Assembly (NCBI GenBank): GCA_025869455.1
Contig: JAOZVT010000385.1
Location: 1-12,611 of the forward strand
Direction: 5' to 3'
Origin: Prosthecobacter sp.
GTDB taxonomy: Bacteria; Verrucomicrobiota; Verrucomicrobiia; Verrucomicrobiales; Verrucomicrobiaceae
DNA: 12,611 bases
A program made the translations under genes and the position numbers. Of the stretch, positions 9,201 to 12,611 are shown piece by piece; the first letter of the stretch is position 1; the number at the start of each line of letters is the position of its first letter. The notes under the pieces were generated by a model. It did no database searches and had not been told where the DNA came from. It was given only the letters and a program-made list of their open reading frames with translations.

Positions 9201-9550
9201 GCCCGCTTTTGAAGACGATCGGTGCCCAGCGCACCAAAGCTGAATTGCTGGAGTCCGTGGTCAATCCTGTTGCTAAAATTGCGCCGGGTTACGGCTTGGT
9301 TTCAGTGACGATGAAGGATGGTGCCAATCTGGCGGGTGCTTTGGCTAAAGAAGACAAGACCAGCGTGACCATCCGCCTAGCTGATGGGACAGAGAAGAAA
9401 TTGGATCGCAATCTGATCGCCATGCAGACACCGCCCATCTCCATGATGCCACCCATGCTTGGCATCCTCACACCCAGGGAAGTGCGTGATGTGGTCGCTT
9501 ATCTGAGCAGTCTGAAAAAGAAATCTTCAGCCAAGAAGGACGAGCATTGA
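6296..9550 (+). CDS. PVC-type membrane-bound dehydrogenase-like propeller, HEAT repeats and C-terminal CxxCH haem domain
   Basis: I start this 1,084-residue protein at ATG 6296, not the earlier in-frame TTG at 6263, because MRYLLLFTAFTLTASAA is then a clean signal peptide (cut near residue 17). Residues about 20-425 form a six-bladed-type propeller related to soluble PQQ sugar/sorbosone dehydrogenases, with GLRNVQEVAFDDYGNIFGVD near 254-273. Three DxDxDG-like loops (near 100-111, 124-135 and 172-183) look calcium-binding. Residues about 450-905 are helical HEAT-like repeats. The C-terminal domain (about 930-1075) has CLACH at 954-958 for covalent haem. A small beta insert and MMPP (1050-1053) follow, the latter offering a likely distal Met. 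This order matches the Planctomycetes/Verrucomicrobia-specific family, where periplasmic oxidation with electron transfer to haem is inferred; the substrate is unknown. The lysine-rich tail is KKKSSAKKDEH. No good Shine-Dalgarno precedes the ATG. The gene lies 80 bases after the giant gene, on the same strand. Confidence 0.93.
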   Translation: MRYLLLFTAFTLTASAAEVSLHRWSGDLNVPDPVACSVDEQGRVYVTSTTRRKVGDLDIREHTQWIPDDLSFTSVEDKIAFYHGELAPGKMRLPRGSLKDHNKDGSIDWKDLTYHTERIYQLRDTDGDGTADKITVFAEGFNTEVTGIAAGILYHDGWVYATIAPDLWRLKDTDDDGVADVREVVAHGFGMHIAYAGHDMHGPRLGPDGRIYWSIGDKGVNVTDKAGKNWYYPHEGCVMRVEPDGTGFEVFAHGLRNVQEVAFDDYGNIFGVDNDADMPGEHERFVYITERSDSGWRCNHQYMKIQSRWMRENIWKAGAEQPLFITPPLANFSNGPAGFLHEPGTALGERLRGHFIVNQFPTGKMEAFTVKPNGAAFEMSQARLISSGIMGIGMSWAPDGTFYMADWVGGYPLDEKGAVWSVDEEKAKVSPDRKETKEILTAGFGKRNLNDLQVLLGHADQRVRVGAELELAKREEWKTLMKVAGDTKAPLFARIHGLWGYGIGCRKGMVDDTPLKALLVTETNTEMQTQMAKVLSERKVSQPVEEPLIGLLESPSPRVRFHVAIALGKLEVAAAGDALRRMAEKDAADAWLRHAVVTGLTGCVKSEVLAAQTASESKNLRLAAALALGRQNSPLVAKYLSDADVAIVAEAAHAIHDDVGIPEAMPELAALLDATHPLTEPTLRRVINANMRLGKPENVARLAKYALADRPLSLEAFQALLDFTEPPLVDRVDGVYRIYAKRDVESVADVIQTKIQALLTLTNPELKALGIELMIKLSLDVAAPALQQIIADSSASPDLRVGALNLMASQHSADPTFAETLKQATEKSAPVELRMASLAQTFEYQKDRAIAEASRVLEKGSLEEKQAALKLLAGTKTKAATGVLDTWMQRLTAGKVEAGLKLDVLEAAQANEALADRVATYQQARTSAPRDDLAEGGDAKNGKDIVTNHLGANCLACHTVEEKEGSQVGPLLKTIGAQRTKAELLESVVNPVAKIAPGYGLVSVTMKDGANLAGALAKEDKTSVTIRLADGTEKKLDRNLIAMQTPPISMMPPMLGILTPREVRDVVAYLSSLKKKSSAKKDEH

Positions 9551-9589
9551 GATAGCTGAAGCCGTCTTCCTGACGTTTAACTGAAATGC

Positions 9590-9627
9590 GTCCCAAGGTG
9601 TGACCTCTCACATTTTGGGACTTTTTT
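9590..9627 (+). terminator. Rho-independent terminator of the haem/dehydrogenase gene
   Basis: A 14-bp stem pairs 9590-9603 with 9608-9621. Twelve pairs are Watson-Crick and two are G-U in the RNA. The loop is CCTC (9604-9607), and six T residues (9622-9627) follow immediately. It begins 39 bases after the stop at 9550 and is well placed to end plus-strand transcription before the convergent gene. On the minus strand no comparable T run follows the stem, so it appears mainly one-directional. Confidence 0.88.
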
Positions 9628-9666
9628 ATGGAGCGTGTTAACCTATGTTATGAGTGATACCAGTAG

Positions 9667-9687
9667 GTCAGTTGCGCTGCAACTGAC
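9667..9687. other. Perfect 9-bp hairpin between convergent genes
   Basis: GTCAGTTGC (9667-9675) and GCAACTGAC (9679-9687) are exact inverted repeats around a 3-base loop. It lies 63 bases beyond the stop of the minus-strand gene and could end its transcript, but no U run follows on either strand. A 3' stability structure or a non-canonical terminator is possible. The rest of 9551-9750 shows no credible gene. Confidence 0.5.
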
Positions 9688-9750
9688 GGTGAGGCGTTAC
9701 GGGAAATCTTTCTCAAAGTCAGACGTTCTTTGGTTACTCTCCTCAAAGGC

Positions 9751-12611
9751 TCACTTGGTCACCATTTCATCCAGGTTGAGGAGGAGGTTGGTCACGAGGG
9801 TCCAGGCAGCGAGTTCGGTGGGGTCTAGGGTGGGGTCGGGCTTGGAGTCGCCGTAGGTGATGGCTTGCTGGGCCTCTGCGGGGCGGGTTTTGTAGGCGGC
9901 TAGATGCTGGTCCAGGGTTTGGCGGATGAGCTCGGCCTCTTGGGCGGTGGGGTAGCGGCCGGAGACACGGCGGAAGGCGGTGGTGATGCGGGTGTCGGTG
10001 CTGGCTTTTTGAAGCAAAAGTTGTTGGGCAAAGTGACGCGCGGCTTCGAAGTACTGGATGTCGTTCATCAGGTTGAGGGCCTGGAGCGGGGTGTTGCTGC
10101 GCTCGCGCCGCAGGCAGTATGATTCGCGGTTAGGTGCGTCAAAGGTGGTCATGCCGGGCGGTGGGGCGGTGCGTTTCCAGAAGGTGTAGAGGCTGCGGCG
10201 GTAGAGGGACTCTCCCTGATCTTGGACGTAGTTTCGGGTGTTGCTGCCGCCAAAGCCGATGGGTTCCCAGATGTTTTCGGGCTGGTAGGGACGCACGCCT
10301 TTGCCGCCCAGGGTGGGGCTGAGCAGGCCACTGACAAAGAGGGCGCTGTCACGGACCACTTCGGCATCGGCACGGAAGCGGGGGCCGCGTGCCAGCAGGC
10401 GGTTTTCGGGGTCTTTGTCCATTTTGGCCGGGGTGAATTCGGCGGCTTGACGGTAGGTGTGGGAGGAGACGATGAGTTTGACGAAGGCTTTCACATCCCA
10501 GCCGCTTTCGCGGAAGGTGACGGCTAACCAGTCCAGCAGTTCGGGGTGCGTGGGTGGTTCTCCCTGGGAGCCGAAGTCGTTGCTGGTTTTGACAATGCCA
10601 AGGCCGAAGAATTGCTGCCAGAGGCGGTTCACGGTGACGCGCGAGGTCAGCGGATGATCGGGGGAAAGGAGCCAGTCTGCCAGGTCTAGCCGTGTGGGCT
10701 GGTCTGGATGGGGCAGGGGTGGGAAGATGGCGGGGGTGCCCCGCGTGACCTTCTGACCGGGCTGGTCATACTGGCCGCGATTCATGATGAAGCTTTCCCG
10801 TGGCTCTGGCAAATCTGCCATGATGAAGGTGGCGGGTATGAGGTCTTCTAGGCTTTTGCGTTTTGATTCTAAGGCGAGCTTTTGACCCCGAACGCCGCTG
10901 ACGATTTCACGCGCTCCTTGGTAGTCGTTTTCAAACCACCAGTCTTTGACTTGTTTGGTTTCTGCCGGGGTCCATTCGGTGGCTTTTTTTCCCCGGACGA
11001 GGGTTTGCAGATCTTGGGGTAGTTCGGCCACGCGTTTGCCTTGGTTCTTGGTGATCCACTGGCTCCAGGACCATTGGGGATCTTTGGCGGGCTCGACACG
11101 GGAGCTCATGCTGAGGTGGTCCCAGGTGACGGTGCCGCCGAATTGGGTGAAGGCGTAACCGGTGACTTTCATGCCGGGTTTCAGGCCGATTTTTTCAATG
11201 GGTATGCTGAGGGTGACCCACTCGCCCGCTTTCGGCAGTGCGCCCATTTTGACCCGCTCGGGTGTGCGGACTTGGCCAAAGGGGATGGCACCTTCTTCCC
11301 CCCAGAAGGCGCGGTGATTCCAGCCGCCGACGTGGAGCTGGATCATGATGGAGGCGGGGGGATTTTTTTCGTCGATGAAACAGTGGGCGCTCAGGCGTCC
11401 ATTGGCGGGTACTTCGAAGGTGGCTCCGCCGCTGAAGAAGTCTTGAGCGACGGCGGTGGCGGTGCGTTTCAGGGCGGTTTCTCCACTGAAAACGGGGCCG
11501 TCTTTTTTGCTGACCCAGGTGGTGGGATCTCCGCCGGCGGCATGGACGGTGACTCCGGGTGGGAAGCTATCCTCAAACCAGACGACCTCACTGTTTTGGA
11601 CGGGGGGCGGGGGCGTTAGGCTGGCGGGATCTGTGTAGTCCAGTTTGGCGATGGCGGTTTTGATGTCTTGCTGCTTGGCGGTGATCTGCTGGTCTAGGCT
11701 GGCGAGTTGCTGGGCCTGGGCGTCGGTGGAAAGCCGCAAAATGGGGGGCGTGAGGAGGATGTTTCCATCCATGGCGGGGTCTGCGGCGCTGTTAAAAAAG
11801 GCGTAGAGGGAGTAGAATTCCTTTTGGCTGATGGGGTCAAACTTATGGTCATGACAGACGGCACAGCCTGCGGTGAGGCCCATCCAGACGGCGACGGTGG
11901 TGTCTGTGCGATCCACGGCGTAGCGAAAGATGAACTCTTCTGCGATGGAGCCGCCTTCGCTGGTGGTGACGTTGCAGCGATTGAAACCGGAGGCGATTTT
12001 TTGATCCATGGTGGCCTTTGGCAGCAGGTCCCCGGCGAGCTGCCAGCGGGTGAATTGATCAAAGGGGAGGTTCTCATTGAAGGCGCGTACCACCCAGTCG
12101 CGGTAGGGCCACATGCTGCGCTCATTGTCCAGGTGCAGGCCGTGGGTGTCTGCATAGCGGGCGGCATCCAGCCAGTAGCGGCCCATGTGCTCACCATAGC
12201 GTGAGGACTTTAACAGGCGTGAAACGATTTTCTCATAGGCGTTCGGGGAGTCATCTGCCAGAAAGGCGTCCACTTCCTCCAGGGTGGGCGGCAGGCCGGT
12301 GAGGTCTAGGGTGACGCGGCGGATGAGGGTTTCTCTGCTGGCTTCTGGCGCGGGGCTCAGCCCTTCCTGGGAGAGACGGTCCTGGATGAAGGAGTCGATA
12401 GGATTAAAAATGAGGCTGCCTTTGACGGTGGGGATGGGGGCTTTGATGGTTTTTTCAAAGGCCCAATGCTTCTTGTATTTGGCCCCTTCGGTGATCCAGC
12501 GTTTCAGGATTTCGACCTGCTGCGGGGTGACTTTTTTATGAGACTCTGGGGGCGGCATGACCTCGTCTTCATCCGTGCTGAGGATGCGGTCGATGATGCT
12601 GCTGAGCTTCG
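9751..12611 (-). CDS. PSCyt1 / DUF1549 / DUF1553 (PSD1) c-type cytochrome-like protein, 5'-partial
   Basis: The frame is open to the right edge. The Met at 12558 is internal, since 17 more in-frame codons precede it (ending STDEDEV) and MPPPESHKKVT is the usual end of a planctomycete-type cytochrome (PSCyt1) domain. Its haem motif and signal peptide would lie outside the window. Counting from that Met, DUF1549 (PSCyt2) spans about 54-258, with IDSFIQDRL, RRVTLDLTGLPPT, RYWLDAARYADTHG and a CAVCHDHKFDP motif at 232-242. A short coiled-coil-like helix (279-306) follows, then a beta-rich insert (about 325-488) resembling a carbohydrate-binding jelly roll. DUF1553 (PSD1) spans about 616-875, with LTSRVTVNRLWQQFFGLGIV, HPELLDWLA and SNTPLQALNLMND. 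The C-terminus LNLDEMVTK is the family's typical ending. The protein is probably periplasmic; a redox role, often inferred for polysaccharide or sulfated-sugar use, is unproven. The usual DUF1501 partner gene does not follow on this strand, because the next gene is convergent. Confidence 0.93.
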   Translation of the reverse strand, partial: KLSSIIDRILSTDEDEVMPPPESHKKVTPQQVEILKRWITEGAKYKKHWAFEKTIKAPIPTVKGSLIFNPIDSFIQDRLSQEGLSPAPEASRETLIRRVTLDLTGLPPTLEEVDAFLADDSPNAYEKIVSRLLKSSRYGEHMGRYWLDAARYADTHGLHLDNERSMWPYRDWVVRAFNENLPFDQFTRWQLAGDLLPKATMDQKIASGFNRCNVTTSEGGSIAEEFIFRYAVDRTDTTVAVWMGLTAGCAVCHDHKFDPISQKEFYSLYAFFNSAADPAMDGNILLTPPILRLSTDAQAQQLASLDQQITAKQQDIKTAIAKLDYTDPASLTPPPPVQNSEVVWFEDSFPPGVTVHAAGGDPTTWVSKKDGPVFSGETALKRTATAVAQDFFSGGATFEVPANGRLSAHCFIDEKNPPASIMIQLHVGGWNHRAFWGEEGAIPFGQVRTPERVKMGALPKAGEWVTLSIPIEKIGLKPGMKVTGYAFTQFGGTVTWDHLSMSSRVEPAKDPQWSWSQWITKNQGKRVAELPQDLQTLVRGKKATEWTPAETKQVKDWWFENDYQGAREIVSGVRGQKLALESKRKSLEDLIPATFIMADLPEPRESFIMNRGQYDQPGQKVTRGTPAIFPPLPHPDQPTRLDLADWLLSPDHPLTSRVTVNRLWQQFFGLGIVKTSNDFGSQGEPPTHPELLDWLAVTFRESGWDVKAFVKLIVSSHTYRQAAEFTPAKMDKDPENRLLARGPRFRADAEVVRDSALFVSGLLSPTLGGKGVRPYQPENIWEPIGFGGSNTRNYVQDQGESLYRRSLYTFWKRTAPPPGMTTFDAPNRESYCLRRERSNTPLQALNLMNDIQYFEAARHFAQQLLLQKASTDTRITTAFRRVSGRYPTAQEAELIRQTLDQHLAAYKTRPAEAQQAITYGDSKPDPTLDPTELAAWTLVTNLLLNLDEMVTK
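9820..9840 (+). other. Canonical G-quadruplex motif near the 3' end of the PSD1 gene
   Basis: Four G runs lie at 9820-9823, 9828-9830, 9832-9835 and 9838-9840, with loops of 4, 1 and 2 bases. This satisfies the standard four-run G3+, loop 1-7 rule. The run is on the plus strand, which is the template strand of the minus-strand gene, and encodes the aspartate/proline-rich stretch DPTLDPT in that protein. The motif is certain from sequence; folding in the cell is not. Confidence 0.6.

Noticed and set aside
9635..9856. 73-residue plus-strand frame starting in the intergenic region
   Set aside because: It begins just after the terminator and runs into the antisense of the PSD1 gene; it has no ribosome-binding site and no recognisable sequence.
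11041..11619. 192-residue plus-strand open frame opposite the PSD1 gene
   Set aside because: It lies fully antisense to the conserved PSD1 coding sequence, is glycine/aspartate-rich with no recognisable domain, and is explained by G-rich composition.
11694..12204. 165-167-residue frames on both strands overlapping DUF1549
   Set aside because: Both lie inside the conserved DUF1549 coding region in the wrong frame and have biased, motif-free translations.
12556..12558. ATG at 12558 (minus strand) as the real start of the PSD1 gene
   Set aside because: The in-frame residues before it (IIDRILSTDEDEV) match the usual run-up to MPPPESHKK in PSCyt1 domains, so the gene continues past the window edge.

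Overview
The window looks like chromosomal DNA from a Verrucomicrobiota bacterium, probably a Prosthecobacter/Verrucomicrobium-type relative. The main reason is that the second and third genes belong to c-type-haem/propeller and PSCyt/PSD1 families that are greatly expanded in, and nearly confined to, the Planctomycetes-Verrucomicrobia group. I saw no rRNA, tRNA, CRISPR array, insertion sequence or phage gene.

Layout: (1) Bases 1-6215, plus strand: the 3' part of a giant gene, open at the window's left edge. It encodes more than 2,065 residues of tandem extracellular beta-modules. Two module types, BACON-like and ASH/choice-of-anchor-D-like, alternate with a period of about 210 residues. They are followed by BACON + propeller-like + FN3 + BACON + propeller-like segments. 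One BACON-like module carries a nested domain of about 200 residues. (2) An 80-base gap holds an inverted repeat. (3) Bases 6296-9550, plus strand: a secreted 1,084-residue protein with a PVC-type 'membrane-bound dehydrogenase' propeller, HEAT repeats and a C-terminal CxxCH haem domain. (4) Bases 9551-9750: a convergent intergenic region with a strong rho-independent terminator for the plus-strand gene and a second perfect hairpin. (5) Bases 9751-12611, minus strand: a PSCyt1/DUF1549/DUF1553 (PSD1) protein that runs off the right edge, so its N-terminus is missing.

Function: all three products are probably exported. The two complete-family genes point to periplasmic or envelope redox chemistry of the PVC type, often inferred to act on carbohydrates or related compounds, though no substrate can be read from the sequence. 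The giant protein looks like a surface or matrix structural/adhesive protein. The first two genes are co-directional and could be co-transcribed; the third is convergent and independent. No sulfatase, DUF1501 or transporter gene lies in the window.

I do not see a clear new defence or mobile system. The most interesting items are the nested domain and two-module super-repeat in the giant protein, its in-frame run of ten G residues, a hairpin that could hide the only purine-rich tract upstream of the second gene, and a canonical G-quadruplex motif at the end of the third.
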